Notes: generated from the sequence alone by a model not told the origin. A stretch of DNA of 64,000 bases from Thiotrichales bacterium (GCA_016938655.1 JAFGUG010000057.1:124001-188000), one strand, 5' to 3'; shown: positions 36,621-45,936, counted from the first letter of the stretch. Made by a program: numbers and translations.

Positions 36621-39600
36621 ATGCCAGAACTCGATTTTCAAATTGATTTTTACCAAGCCCTTCACCGCGAATGGAGCAAGCTTAACGAAACCTCCTCTCA
36701 AAAAGATATTTTTGGTCTGGCACTCCACTTTATAACTGAAAAACTTAATTATGAACGGTGCATTTTATTTGTACAGGATGACCAAAGTGGCCTTTTTAAA
36801 GTGCACTCACAAGCCGGCTACAATACGCCAGAGCAATTAGTCCGCATTAAAATTATCAACCTTCTATTGTCGGGTGAAATCATCGAACAGCTTCGTCTGA
36901 CCGGTGAAAGCATCACTCACTCGCAAGCAACGACCAATCCATTGGTTGATAAACTCTCCGACTCGCTGTTTCTAAAAGAGGCGCGCTTTGATCTGTTTGG
37001 TGGCGACATTGATGTCCCCTTTGGCTTAATTGTGATTGGCAACGCCAGTAATATTCCACGGACTCCAGTTGACAACAGATTGTTTCAAGTTCTAAGTCAA
37101 ACTGTCATTTCAAACTTAGCAAACGCAATTAACAACCGAAACTTTTATCAAGCATGGAACAATGAACGTCAGCTATTACAAGAACACATTGCCATTAGAA
37201 CGCATGAGTTACAGGCTCAAAAAGAGACCCTTGAAGCGATCTATCTAACCTCTAAAGACGGCATTGCCATTTTGGATGTTCATACCTCTGCGTTTTTGGA
37301 TGTTAACCCAGCCTATCTTGAAATGACAGGCTTTAAGAGAGAGGAACTGCTTCGCACCAGCTGTGTTGCTTTGAGCAAAGAGGACGATAAAGAGCGAAGC
37401 ATTGTGGTTATGCAAGAGGTGGCACAGAAAGGGTTCGTGAAGGACTTTGTTAAAACCTGCATCGTTAAAAATGGGCGTGAAGTAAATGTCATTATGTCAC
37501 TGGTATTAATGAGCGATGGACAACGTGTGCTCGTGACCAATAAAGACTTAACCAACCGAATCAATTTAGAAAGTGCGTTGCTCGAGGCCAAAGAAAAAGC
37601 GGAATCTGCAGCACGCATGAAAAGTGCCTTTTTGGCAACTATGTCCCACGAAATTCGTACACCCATGAATGGTATCTTGGGCATGAGCCACTTGGTTCTG
37701 CAAAGTGGTCTAAACGCAAAACAAAAAAGCTACTTACATAAAATTGACCGTTCAGCGAATAGCTTACTTAGAATCATTGACGACATTCTTGATTATTCCA
37801 AAATAGAGGCGGGAAAACTCACGCTTGATGAGTCGGAGTTCGATCTTTACGAGATGGTTGATGACGTTTTTAGCCATGTTGCCCGGCCTAAAGAGAATAA
37901 AGGCGTTGAGTTAATTGTGCGCTACTCAACCTCGTTGGACAATAAAATTGTCGGCGACAGTTTCAGACTCTCACAAGTCCTCACCAATCTTATCAGTAAT
38001 GCCCTTAAGTTTACCGAGCAGGGTGAAATTGAACTGTCAGTGCAAGCTGTTTCGAATAAAACCGTGCGTTTTGAGGTTCGCGACACGGGTATTGGCATTG
38101 CGGCTGAACAACAAGCAAACCTCTTTGAATCCTTTACCCTAGCAGATAATACCACCTCACGAAAACATGGTGGAACGGGGCTTGGCTTAGCCATTTCGAA
38201 ACAACTGGTTGAATTAATGGGTGGCTCTATCTGGATTAAGAGCACCCTGAACAAAGGGAGCCATTTTATATTTGAAATACCGCTCGCGTTCCAAATAAAC
38301 CAAACAACGCCTGCTCCAGATTTAAAACAGACTGATGCTTGGTTAATCCTAGGAGCCAATCAAAACCAAAATTCCGCGCTAACATTAATAGCAGAACGCC
38401 TGGGGGCAACGGTCACGCTTGCCACTTCTGAAAAGCAGGCGATTAAAGCAATAGAGATCAGTTCAGTGCGTTATCAATTTATATTGATTGACCCGCTGTC
38501 TTTTAAACACTCAATGCCGGCCCTTTTTAACCTTCTAAAACAATGCAAACAGAAATCGTTACACCTTGCTTTTAAAGAGACTACAAAAATCATTGGAATT
38601 GAAAACCCTTATCATCAGATGACCGATCATATAAGTTTCTATGTTTTATACGATGCCATTATTAACAAACCGTTTAATCCGAATGTGATTAAAACGACCA
38701 CTCAACAACTCGCGGATGCCACATCCGCTATCAACAATCCCGAAAAGTTATTTAACCCAGGCCTGTCAACTTTATTCAAAAATCGCATACTCATTGCTGA
38801 AGATAATGCCATAAATCAGGCGGTTTTAATCGGTTTATTAGAAGAGACAGGGATGCAAATCGACATCGCAGATAACGGCAAAAAAGCCTATCAATTGGCA
38901 CAAGATAATGACTACAACTTGATTTTAATGGACGTACATATGCCTCTTATGAATGGTATTGAAGCGGCTACTTTAATTAAGAAAGAGCGTTCAATACCCA
39001 TCATCCTTATCTCTGCAGAAACGTTAGAAAATGAGCACGAATTGACTGAGAGTAACATCATTGATGGTACTTTATTAAAGCCAGTTAAACCCAGTAAACT
39101 CTATACCCTTCTATTCAACTTTCTTGAACATGACATCGTTGAACCCATAATCAACCATCGCGCAACCAATCAGACTAAAACCAGTAACAGCCTGACCGAT
39201 ATATCCGTAAAGTACATTGATACTCAACAGGGCTTAAGATTGCTGGGATCAAAACAAACGCTGTATTTAAAAGTACTCAAAAACTTTGTCGAAAAATACC
39301 GTGGTTTTAGCGTAGAAAAAACGAAGCAAAATTTATATGAATTAATGCATGTGCTCAAAGGCTTGAGTGCAAATATCGGAGCCAATCGTTTATCTGATTT
39401 AGCAACCGAGTTACAAACTGCACCCAATCAATTAAAACAAGCTGAATTAGAACAGCACTTGCAGCAAGTCGTCTTTGAGATAGAAGATCGTTTGTTAAAC
39501 AGTCAATGTGCTCGTGATATGCAATCTACTCAAAGGCAAACAAACGACAGGATATCTGAGCTGTTTATTGAACTAAAAGCATCCGCCTTAAAACAGAGTT

Positions 39601-39731
39601 CGCTTGCCTGTAACAAGATATTAACTGAACTGTCTAATAATCAGCTTGCAAGAGAAGATCGAGTTAAGGTTGAACGAGCAATTGACTATATAAACGAAAG
39701 AAATTATCAGAAGATAATCGACCTACTCTGA
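36621..39731 (+). CDS. Hybrid histidine kinase with receiver and HPt domains
   Basis: 1036-aa soluble kinase. GAF-like N-terminus (1-175), PAS (205-320), HisKA with MSHEIRTPMNGILGMSH near 345, HATPase with NLISNALKFTEQG, DTGIGI and GGTGLGLAISKQLVELMGG, a degenerate receiver (AWLILGANQNQNS; acidic pair missing), a full receiver with ILIAEDNAINQ and LILMDVHMPLMNG, and a C-terminal HPt domain with LMHVLKGLSANIGA carrying the phospho-His. No membrane span. The full phosphorelay could pass phosphate to the RR-GGDEF protein upstream, with the V4R protein as sensor. Confidence 0.93.
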   Translation: MPELDFQIDFYQALHREWSKLNETSSQKDIFGLALHFITEKLNYERCILFVQDDQSGLFKVHSQAGYNTPEQLVRIKIINLLLSGEIIEQLRLTGESITHSQATTNPLVDKLSDSLFLKEARFDLFGGDIDVPFGLIVIGNASNIPRTPVDNRLFQVLSQTVISNLANAINNRNFYQAWNNERQLLQEHIAIRTHELQAQKETLEAIYLTSKDGIAILDVHTSAFLDVNPAYLEMTGFKREELLRTSCVALSKEDDKERSIVVMQEVAQKGFVKDFVKTCIVKNGREVNVIMSLVLMSDGQRVLVTNKDLTNRINLESALLEAKEKAESAARMKSAFLATMSHEIRTPMNGILGMSHLVLQSGLNAKQKSYLHKIDRSANSLLRIIDDILDYSKIEAGKLTLDESEFDLYEMVDDVFSHVARPKENKGVELIVRYSTSLDNKIVGDSFRLSQVLTNLISNALKFTEQGEIELSVQAVSNKTVRFEVRDTGIGIAAEQQANLFESFTLADNTTSRKHGGTGLGLAISKQLVELMGGSIWIKSTLNKGSHFIFEIPLAFQINQTTPAPDLKQTDAWLILGANQNQNSALTLIAERLGATVTLATSEKQAIKAIEISSVRYQFILIDPLSFKHSMPALFNLLKQCKQKSLHLAFKETTKIIGIENPYHQMTDHISFYVLYDAIINKPFNPNVIKTTTQQLADATSAINNPEKLFNPGLSTLFKNRILIAEDNAINQAVLIGLLEETGMQIDIADNGKKAYQLAQDNDYNLILMDVHMPLMNGIEAATLIKKERSIPIILISAETLENEHELTESNIIDGTLLKPVKPSKLYTLLFNFLEHDIVEPIINHRATNQTKTSNSLTDISVKYIDTQQGLRLLGSKQTLYLKVLKNFVEKYRGFSVEKTKQNLYELMHVLKGLSANIGANRLSDLATELQTAPNQLKQAELEQHLQQVVFEIEDRLLNSQCARDMQSTQRQTNDRISELFIELKASALKQSSLACNKILTELSNNQLAREDRVKVERAIDYINERNYQKIIDLL

Positions 39732-39764
39732 AAAGAGCGGGAAAGATAGGATTGAAAAGAGTAA

Positions 39765-39787
39765 GTAAGCACAAAAGCTGTGCTTAC
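39765..39787. terminator. Hairpin between convergent kinase and cbbR genes
   Basis: Perfect 9-bp stem GTAAGCACA / TGTGCTTAC with a 5-base loop, between convergent genes; no U-run, so a hairpin or weak bidirectional terminator. Confidence 0.5.
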
Positions 39788-39809
39788 AACCTAAGTTTCT
39801 CAAACAAAA

Positions 39810-40760
39810 TTAAGATGGAATGGGATCAATGTATTGAGCGCCCTGCTGCTGCAAGTACCCTAAAAACTCTTTGGCCAGAATCGATAACTCTTTACCTGCA
39901 GGATAGACAATGTTCCACTGCTTATTGATTGGAAAACCTTGAACATCCAACTTAACAATCGGCAATGAAGAATCATCAAAGCTAAGTGAATGCTCTGATA
40001 TACAGGCAACACCTAAATCACCAGCAACACAATGTTTGATCGCTTCATTGGTCTCTAAGGTGAGCCTCTCACTCAGTTTAAGGCCTTCCTCACGGAACAA
40101 CTCTTCCAAAGCGGAACGAATACCTGAGCCATCCTCACGCATTAAAAAATGCTCTTTCGCTAATCGTTTTAGACTTATGTTTTTTTCTTTAGCTAACTCA
40201 TGATCTTTATGAGCAACAATAATCAAAGGATTCGGTGCAAAAGGGATGACTTTCAAATCAAAATCATTAGGTGGGACTTGGCCAAGAATATAAAGGTCGT
40301 CTAGATTTTGTTGTATACGCTTAAGAATCGTATCTCTATTAGAGATTTTTAAACTCAACTCAATTTTTGGGTACTTTTTGCAGAAGGTGCCAAGCGCAAG
40401 AGGCGTAAAGTATTTCGCAGTAGAAACAACAGAGACCTTAAGACGACCTCTTTTCATTCCTTTAAAATCATCTAATAAGATTTCAAGATTGGATAGTCGA
40501 CCAATAACCTCACGACAACTACAAGCAACTTGATCACCGACCTCTGTTAAATAGATATTTCGGCCAACCTGCTCGTATAGAGGTAACCCAATGGCTTCGA
40601 CAAGACTTTTGACCTGGGAAGAGACGGTGGGTTGTGTTAGGAAGAGTTCTTGGGCGGCTTTCGTGAAACTCAAGTGACGTGAAACGGATTCAAAAACCTG
40701 GATTTGTCTCAATGATGCATGTCTAATCAAAAAATTAGATTGATTATTTGATTCACTCAT
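39810..40760 (-). CDS. cbbR: CbbR, LysR-type regulator of carbon fixation
   Basis: 316-aa LysR regulator. The winged HTH is LSFTKAAQELFLTQPTVSSQVKSL (motifs TKAAQELF and QPTVSSQ) at about residues 28-52, followed by a coiled linker and a periplasmic-binding-like effector domain with LGVACISEHS near 245. CbbR proteins sense reduced metabolites and activate cbb operons; position at the end of the carboxysome island on the same strand supports the name. Its likely target is the cbbL upstream region. Confidence 0.88.
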   Translation of the reverse strand: MSESNNQSNFLIRHASLRQIQVFESVSRHLSFTKAAQELFLTQPTVSSQVKSLVEAIGLPLYEQVGRNIYLTEVGDQVACSCREVIGRLSNLEILLDDFKGMKRGRLKVSVVSTAKYFTPLALGTFCKKYPKIELSLKISNRDTILKRIQQNLDDLYILGQVPPNDFDLKVIPFAPNPLIIVAHKDHELAKEKNISLKRLAKEHFLMREDGSGIRSALEELFREEGLKLSERLTLETNEAIKHCVAGDLGVACISEHSLSFDDSSLPIVKLDVQGFPINKQWNIVYPAGKELSILAKEFLGYLQQQGAQYIDPIPS

Positions 40761-40895
40761 TACCTACTTATCCTCTAGAAACCATTTGGATCTTATAAGA
40801 AGAGTAGTTTACATCATTATTAAAGGTTGTATAAACGTACTACACAGAAATTAAATAAAACACTCGATTTACTTACTCGTGCATTTATTAATCTT

Positions 40896-41522
40896 TTATT
40901 GAATCTGACAAGGCATTCTTTCTAGGGCAGCTCTGGCGGCTCTTTCAGCTTCTATAACATCGGCTTCTTTTCCAGCCATAATCAAGCGACCATATGCACC
41001 AACAGCACGTGCCTCAACAAGCGTCACGTTTGCGGCTTTTTCGGCCTCATTCGCGGCATAAACAACATAACCTGCTGGGTCCGTCTCCATGATAAACATG
41101 CTTTGACCTGGCAGAACCATAGAACCTCTTCGGTTATCACGGTTAATTAACGTTGCATGGTCAGCTGTAATACCACGAATTATCTCAGACCATTTCACAT
41201 TACACTTATCACGTTCAAATTCATTGGTCTTCAAATAACTTAAGATATGCTTTCCAGACTCCAATACATCACTTTGATCACGATGATTGAATAGCATTGA
41301 ACCATAAGCACGTTCTACAACCTGCTGTGCTAGACGAACATTACTCGCTTTCAAAGCGATATCCGATATTTTATGCACAGCCATACCGGGTGCAACTTCA
41401 ACCCATAAACATGAGTCACCCGGAACAGGCAAGAACCCCATAGAGACTGTCGCGATATACGAAGCTAACTGAGGCTGAAGTGAATCCAAAAAGATGTATG
41501 TTCTTAACTCGATTGTTGTCAT
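40896..41522 (-). CDS. csoS1D: CsoS1D, tandem BMC shell protein
   Basis: 208-aa shell protein with two BMC folds in tandem (BMC-T), forming pseudohexameric trimers with a large gated pore thought to pass RuBP and 3-phosphoglycerate. First unit [39 protein letters not shown] (start [12 protein letters not shown]), second [38 protein letters not shown] (start [14 protein letters not shown]). It is shorter than the cyanobacterial form, which has an N-terminal extension. Its ATG overlaps the rdgB stop by four bases. Confidence 0.88.
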   Translation of the reverse strand: MTTIELRTYIFLDSLQPQLASYIATVSMGFLPVPGDSCLWVEVAPGMAVHKISDIALKASNVRLAQQVVERAYGSMLFNHRDQSDVLESGKHILSYLKTNEFERDKCNVKWSEIIRGITADHATLINRDNRRGSMVLPGQSMFIMETDPAGYVVYAANEAEKAANVTLVEARAVGAYGRLIMAGKEADVIEAERAARAALERMPCQIQ

Positions 41523-42130
41523 CGTTTGCTCTTATGTTCCAATGCCTCAAGGACTTGTTTGATCGCTTTAGCACGGTGGCTAATTTTATTTTTAACCTCA
41601 AGCGGCACTTCCGACAAGGTTTTAACTAATTGGGGTACCCAAAATATTGGATCATACCCAATCCCGAAGGACGTTCTACGCTCTTTTAAAATTTCGCCAT
41701 ACCAGTGACCAAAACCAATAATCGGCATAGGGTCTTCTGCATGTTCTACATAAACAACAACACAAGAATAGCGTGCTGTTCGGTCTTTGTATGGCAAGTC
41801 ACCTAGTTCATCTAAAACTTTTTGTAGGTTGTCTTCTTCGGTCGTTTCACACAAATGATTATTCGCATAACGCGCCGAAAAAATGCCTGGCTTGCCATTT
41901 AGGGCATCAACCTCTAAGCCTGAATCATCAGCAATGGCAGGAAGCCCAGTTTTTTTGCTCGCAAATCTGGCTTTTTTAATTGCGTTTTCAACAAAGCTTA
42001 AGCCATCCTCAACAACTTCATCAGAAAAGAAGTCAGTTTGAAGTTTTACATCAAAACCAGCACTCCTTAACAAAGGTTCTATTTCTCTAACCTTATGTGG
42101 ATTGCCCGTCGCCAGGACTATAACGCTCAT
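41519..42130 (-). CDS. rdgB: RdgB/HAM1 family XTP/dITP pyrophosphatase
   Basis: 203-aa house-cleaning nucleotide pyrophosphatase. Motifs [62 protein letters not shown] and SHRAKAI are those of the family. Its place inside a carboxysome locus, coupled to csoS1D, is notable; ham1-type genes also sit beside carboxysome genes in Prochlorococcus. A role in removing aberrant nucleotide-like or sugar-phosphate by-products is possible but unproven. Confidence 0.9.
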   Translation of the reverse strand: MSVIVLATGNPHKVREIEPLLRSAGFDVKLQTDFFSDEVVEDGLSFVENAIKKARFASKKTGLPAIADDSGLEVDALNGKPGIFSARYANNHLCETTEEDNLQKVLDELGDLPYKDRTARYSCVVVYVEHAEDPMPIIGFGHWYGEILKERRTSFGIGYDPIFWVPQLVKTLSEVPLEVKNKISHRAKAIKQVLEALEHKSKR

Positions 42131-42225
42131 TTATACTTCCAAAAAAAAACTTGATGAATTATAGCCTATTTAAAGGCTGTAAGCCTTGTAAAAATGATCT
42201 ATACAATAACCAAAAACAATATTTA

Positions 42226-43536
42226 CTAGGTAACGTTATTGTTGTCATCTTCTTTAAAACGATCAAAGTATTTACGAATAATAGAACCCGCTTCCATTTC
42301 ATCAATATGTTTAAAAATAACAAAGTTGATAACCGCATGTAATACCAAAGTAATAACAAGACCTTCAAAAATACCCACTTTAAAAACTAACAATCCACAA
42401 AAGGTTGCCAACAATAATGCATAAGGACCATGGTGCGCAACGTGCAACAGCCCCATAACCATACGAATACCAACAAATGCCATGATGATTGCAAGCGCAA
42501 AATAGGGTAAGTTGTGCAGCAGCTCTACGTTGAATACAAAAAAGGTAATCATTAAACCAATAATAAAAACCGAGAACTTTGTATAAGCGCCAGCCAAACG
42601 GTTAGTTGAACTTTTGGCCAAACCATCAAGGTTAGTCATCCCACCAAAAAAACTAGAACCCATATTAGATACCCAAATAGAGAGCAAACTGTTATTACTG
42701 TTACAAGGGCGCTTTAATGGGTCAATCTTCTCAATGGCCGCGTTACTCATGACTTGTTCTATAACATCAACAACTGCCAACATTAAGGCAAAGAAAATAG
42801 CATAAACCCACAAATACAACGTGTCGAAATTTGGAATAGGAGGTGCGATATTAAACTCGACATCTTCGATGCGAAGCATGTTCAATTCAAACAGTTGTGC
42901 AACAATGATTCCAAACATAATCAAAATAAAATAGGGCATTGCAGGCTTGGTGTCTTTAAACTTTTGAAACAAGGCTAAAAAAAGAACCACACCAATAACT
43001 GAAAGAATGACAACGGTAATGCGTTCGCTATTCCAAAAATCCTCACCAGTTGCAACATAACCTACAGGTAACATCCACAAAAAAGGGATGAACTTTAAAG
43101 CAATTTTGAGTCCTATCCCAGCCAACAGACCTTCAACCAGATAAGTAGGAACGGCCATTAATAAATAACGTTGCCAATTAAACTTCCAAATTAAAGCCTG
43201 AAATGTTGCCGTCAAAAATATAATGAATGCCATATTTTCAATACCAAATGTAGCCACACCCATAGCAAGAATGGGCGCTAATCCAGCAGCAATACCTGGC
43301 GCACCGATAAAGTTACCTGGTCTAAACCAAGCAAACAAGAAACCGATAAAAGAAGCAAACGCAACTGTAGCCAAACCAACTTGTATTGGATAGTCTGACA
43401 TAAGAGCAATCCCTATAGATAAGGGAATTGCCATCGTTGCTGTGATTACACCTGCCTGAACGTCTCTGATCGCATATTTTTTATTAAATGCGGCTGATCC
43501 ATGTTCGTTATTAGTTTCTAATTGTTTTGTTTCCAT
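42226..43536 (-). CDS. SulP family transporter, candidate bicarbonate importer
   Basis: 436-aa inner-membrane protein with about 10-12 spans. The N-terminal DVQAGVITATMAIPLSIGIALMS is the SulP core-helix region, followed by GAPGIAAGLAPILAMG. The usual C-terminal STAS domain is missing: the chain ends shortly after the last span (VINFVIFKHIDEME...). STAS-less SulP proteins near carboxysome genes in related sulfur oxidisers are linked to dissolved inorganic carbon uptake. It begins after the carboxysome terminator and is 96 bases upstream of rdgB. The ribosome site is weak. Confidence 0.85.
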   Translation of the reverse strand: METKQLETNNEHGSAAFNKKYAIRDVQAGVITATMAIPLSIGIALMSDYPIQVGLATVAFASFIGFLFAWFRPGNFIGAPGIAAGLAPILAMGVATFGIENMAFIIFLTATFQALIWKFNWQRYLLMAVPTYLVEGLLAGIGLKIALKFIPFLWMLPVGYVATGEDFWNSERITVVILSVIGVVLFLALFQKFKDTKPAMPYFILIMFGIIVAQLFELNMLRIEDVEFNIAPPIPNFDTLYLWVYAIFFALMLAVVDVIEQVMSNAAIEKIDPLKRPCNSNNSLLSIWVSNMGSSFFGGMTNLDGLAKSSTNRLAGAYTKFSVFIIGLMITFFVFNVELLHNLPYFALAIIMAFVGIRMVMGLLHVAHHGPYALLLATFCGLLVFKVGIFEGLVITLVLHAVINFVIFKHIDEMEAGSIIRKYFDRFKEDDNNNVT

Positions 43537-43716
43537 AGTTCAATAAAAAGCTAGGACTCGCCTAGATTTTCTCCCCTATTTATGACGACTAGGTAATGCT
43601 TAAAAATAAAAATTTACTAATAATTAATTAGAAGTAATGTTTAAGCTTGCGTTTTGAAAAACTAAATTACTATAAAATTAATTGGCTTATCAGTGGATTT
43701 TAGTTATCAACGGATG

Positions 43717-43742
43717 AAAAAAAAGGGGCTTTTAAACCCCTC
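43717..43742 (-). terminator. Terminator of the main carboxysome operon
   Basis: On the minus strand GGGG, an 8-base loop, CCCC, then eight T, 22 bases after the 46-aa protein gene. It separates the cso operon from SulP-rdgB-csoS1D. Confidence 0.85.
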
Positions 43743-43764
43743 TTAGATCGTACACATATTTCAG

Positions 43765-43905
43765 TTAATCAGGCCAAACACGTCTTTTCGGAAATGATTT
43801 GATCTTGTCAGCAATATGAGTCTCTTTGGCTGCAGGTTTAGCTGTAGCTTGCTTTGTAGCTGGTACAGACTTGTCTGCAACAGTTGAAGTGTTTTTAGTT
43901 GTCAT
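43765..43905 (-). CDS. 46-aa disordered carboxysome-locus protein with C-terminal Trp
   Basis: Short protein starting at the ATG at 43905 (GGAG 8 bases upstream; upstream in-frame starts run into acRAF). It is rich in Thr, Ala and Lys, probably disordered, and ends SFPKRRVWPD, a basic patch with a Trp three residues from the C-terminus. McdB carboxysome-positioning proteins are small, disordered and have an essential C-terminal Trp, so an orphan McdB-like or cargo-peptide role is a reasonable guess. No mcdA/ParA gene is in the window. Last gene of the cso operon, 13 bases after acRAF. Confidence 0.65.
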   Translation of the reverse strand: MTTKNTSTVADKSVPATKQATAKPAAKETHIADKIKSFPKRRVWPD

Positions 43906-43918
43906 CTGACACTCTCCA

Positions 43919-44179
43919 TTATGATTTTGCGCATACACGCTGGAAACACTCATCAATACCTTCTGCTAAAGCGATGTCTAAATCGTTTAATTCCTCGGTA
44001 GAAGAGTAAATAATAATAGACACATGTGTTCTAGCAAAACTAATATTGGCATGATGATTCAGTTTTTCAGATACATCTGCAACTTCGTCTAAAAACAATC
44101 TTAAAAGATCGTACTCTTCGAAATCGAATCGTGTGTCTAAACTCACTGGTTTTTTCTTTTGTTTCCAACGTTCGTTCAC
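43919..44179 (-). CDS. acRAF, pterin dehydratase-like RuBisCO assembly factor
   Basis: 86-aa protein of the pterin-4a-carbinolamine dehydratase fold (FDFEEYDLLRLFLDEVADVSEKLNHHANISFARTHVSIIIYS, abbreviated: NHHANISFARTHVSI is the core). Members encoded in alpha-carboxysome loci act as RuBisCO assembly factors and lack full dehydratase activity. It starts with GTG and overlaps the bfr stop (GTGA), so translation is coupled. Confidence 0.85.
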   Translation of the reverse strand: MNERWKQKKKPVSLDTRFDFEEYDLLRLFLDEVADVSEKLNHHANISFARTHVSIIIYSSTEELNDLDIALAEGIDECFQRVCAKS

Positions 44180-44724
44180 ACAAAGCTCCCATTAGGCTGC
44201 TGTGTTTTTGAAAGAGCTTGATAATACTCTTGCAACCAAGCATGAACTCTCATTAATTGAGACTGCTCTTCTTGAAGCAACTTAGTAAAAAGTGCATGGT
44301 CTTCTTTAGCGCCTATATTGGCACAGTAATGAACAGCTTCTGAATATAGTTGAATCAAAGCAAGTTCTCGCTCTTCACAACTTCTTAGGGCTTCCAAAAC
44401 ATTATTGGCAACTGAGGCTGGACGTAATACACTTCCTGCAGGCAATGCACCTTGAGAAACCATACGATCTGTTATTAGATTCGCATGTTGTAACTCTTCA
44501 TTTGCAAGAGTAACAAAACTCTCAGCATAATTAAGTTCATTTCTTGTTTTCGCTAACGAAGCTTGTGCGAGATAATGCTGGGCAGCGGAAAATTCCAAGC
44601 TCAATGCACGTCCTAAATAACCAAGCACTTGACTATTTGCAATAGACGTTTGTACACCAGCCATGTGAGGAAAAGCACCAGCACCTGGAAATACACCACC
44701 TGGTATTCCTGATGAATATTGCAT
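44176..44724 (-). CDS. Carboxysome-locus ferritin-like (bacterioferritin-type) protein
   Basis: 182-aa four-helix ferritin-like protein. Di-iron-type ligands lie in EFSAAQHYLAQ, ANEELQHANLI and CEERELALIQLYSEAVHYC plus LLQEEQSQLMRVHAWL. The N-terminal 30 residues are Gly/Pro-rich (GGVFPGAGAFP) and probably disordered. Such genes follow csoS1 in several proteobacterial cso operons; they may store iron or protect the cargo, but the function is not settled. AGGAG precedes the ATG. Confidence 0.85.
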   Translation of the reverse strand: MQYSSGIPGGVFPGAGAFPHMAGVQTSIANSQVLGYLGRALSLEFSAAQHYLAQASLAKTRNELNYAESFVTLANEELQHANLITDRMVSQGALPAGSVLRPASVANNVLEALRSCEERELALIQLYSEAVHYCANIGAKEDHALFTKLLQEEQSQLMRVHAWLQEYYQALSKTQQPNGSFV

Positions 44725-44776
44725 TTATATCTCCTAATATCTAAGGTGATTAAAAACCACCCTAATCAATTAAATC

Positions 44777-45085
44777 TTAGCTACGACGAGCAGTGTTGCC
44801 AGTAGCAGTAAGTGCAGACTCAACTTCATTGTGAGGACGTGCAATGATGTGAGCAGCAACTAGACCGTCACCAACGCGTTCACAAGCATCAGCACCAGCA
44901 CGAACTGCAGCGTTCACAGCACCAGTCTCACCACGAACCATTACAGTTACATAACCACCACCAACAAACTCACGACTAATAAGACGTACTTCTGCTGACT
45001 TAGTCATAGCATCCGCTGCTTCAATAGCTGGAACAAGTCCGCGTGTTTCAATCATTCCTAATGCGATACCGTATTCAGTAGACAT
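44777..45085 (-). CDS. csoS1: CsoS1 hexameric shell protein, copy 3
   Basis: 102-aa single-BMC shell protein forming hexamers of the carboxysome facet. YGIALGMIETRGLVPAIEAADAM and EFVGGGYVTVMVRGETGAV (pore loop GGGYV) match the family. Differs from copy 2 mainly by MTKSAEVRLIS and a longer tail ending TARRS. AGGAG upstream. All three copies in this window are nearly identical in the body. Confidence 0.96.
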   Translation of the reverse strand: MSTEYGIALGMIETRGLVPAIEAADAMTKSAEVRLISREFVGGGYVTVMVRGETGAVNAAVRAGADACERVGDGLVAAHIIARPHNEVESALTATGNTARRS

Positions 45086-45107
45086 CTTTTACTCCTAAAA
45101 TAAAAAT

Positions 45108-45392
45108 TTATTTTGTAATTATTGGTTCAACTTCGTTGTGAGGGCGTGCAATGATGTGAGCAGCAACTAGGCCGTCACCAACACGTTCACAAGCATCAGC
45201 ACCAGCGCGAACTGCAGCGTTTACCGCACCAGTTTCACCACGTACTAATACAGTTACATAACCACCACCAACAAATTCACGACTAACAAGACGTACTTCA
45301 GCAGCCTTTGTCATTGCATCTGCTGCTTCAATCGCAGGAACTAGACCACGAGTTTCAATCATTCCTAATGCGATACCGTATTCAGTGCTCAT
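45108..45392 (-). CDS. csoS1: CsoS1 hexameric shell protein, copy 2
   Basis: 94 aa from the ATG at 45392 (MSTEYG); GGAG lies 9 bases upstream and overlaps an in-frame ATG at 45401, which is too close to serve. The BMC body matches copy 3 and the copy at 49927; the tail is short, HNEVEPIITK. It lies 22 bases before copy 3. Confidence 0.96.
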   Translation of the reverse strand: MSTEYGIALGMIETRGLVPAIEAADAMTKAAEVRLVSREFVGGGYVTVLVRGETGAVNAAVRAGADACERVGDGLVAAHIIARPHNEVEPIITK

Positions 45393-45437
45393 TTCTTTCA
45401 TCTCCTTAAGAGTTGTTACTTATTAAAACTTGTTAAA

Positions 45438-45686
45438 TTAAGGTTTGAAGCCATCAATGATGCCTCCAACCGTTAAATCGGTTAAATATCGCTTATCACC
45501 TGCAGCATCTCTTGCTGCTGAATTGGCAATTGTGAAAACATAATCGCCTTCTTTTACTCCAATGGGATCCATTGCAGCAAGAGTAACACCTGACATACTT
45601 GTCAAAACTTTAATTGGTAGATGACCAAGGTCATCTAAGCGGCTAGTCAATACCAACTGCTGCCTAACTTGATGTATTTCCATCCT
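45438..45686 (-). CDS. csoS4B: CsoS4B pentameric vertex protein
   Basis: 82-aa CcmL/EutN-type protein that caps the shell vertices. It starts at MEIHQVRQQLVLTSRL, the family start, with GGGAAG 9 bases upstream; this places its start 23 bases inside csoS4A. Core motifs AAMDPIGVKEGDYVFTIANSAARDAAG and DLTVGGIID. The overlap implies coupled, roughly equal synthesis of the two vertex proteins. Confidence 0.94.
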   Translation of the reverse strand, partial: RMEIHQVRQQLVLTSRLDDLGHLPIKVLTSMSGVTLAAMDPIGVKEGDYVFTIANSAARDAAGDKRYLTDLTVGGIIDGFKP

Positions 45687-45936
45687 TAGCATCTTCCCAC
45701 TTATCGATAATACCAACAATTGTTAAATCACTAGGGTAACCTTTTACACCAGTGGCATCACGAGCTGCTGAACTACCGCAACAAAGCACCCAATCACCCG
45801 GTTTACAACCAATTGGATCAACTGCTACCATTGGCGTACCGCCCTCTTTTTCACGGAGTACCAAAAGAGGTTTATGTTCCATCATGGCAATACGGTTTGT
45901 CGAAACAAGTGAACTATCCACCTTATATATCTTCAT
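45664..45936 (-). CDS. csoS4A: CsoS4A pentameric vertex protein
   Basis: 90-aa CcmL/EutN-type protein (MKIYKVDSSLVSTNRI). Motifs VAVDPIGCKPGDWVLCCGSSAARDATG and DLTIVGIIDKW match CsoS4A. It closes the 12 vertices of the shell together with CsoS4B. CGGAG precedes the ATG by 7 bases. Directly follows csoSCA. Confidence 0.95.
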   Translation of the reverse strand: MKIYKVDSSLVSTNRIAMMEHKPLLVLREKEGGTPMVAVDPIGCKPGDWVLCCGSSAARDATGVKGYPSDLTIVGIIDKWEDAKDGNTSS

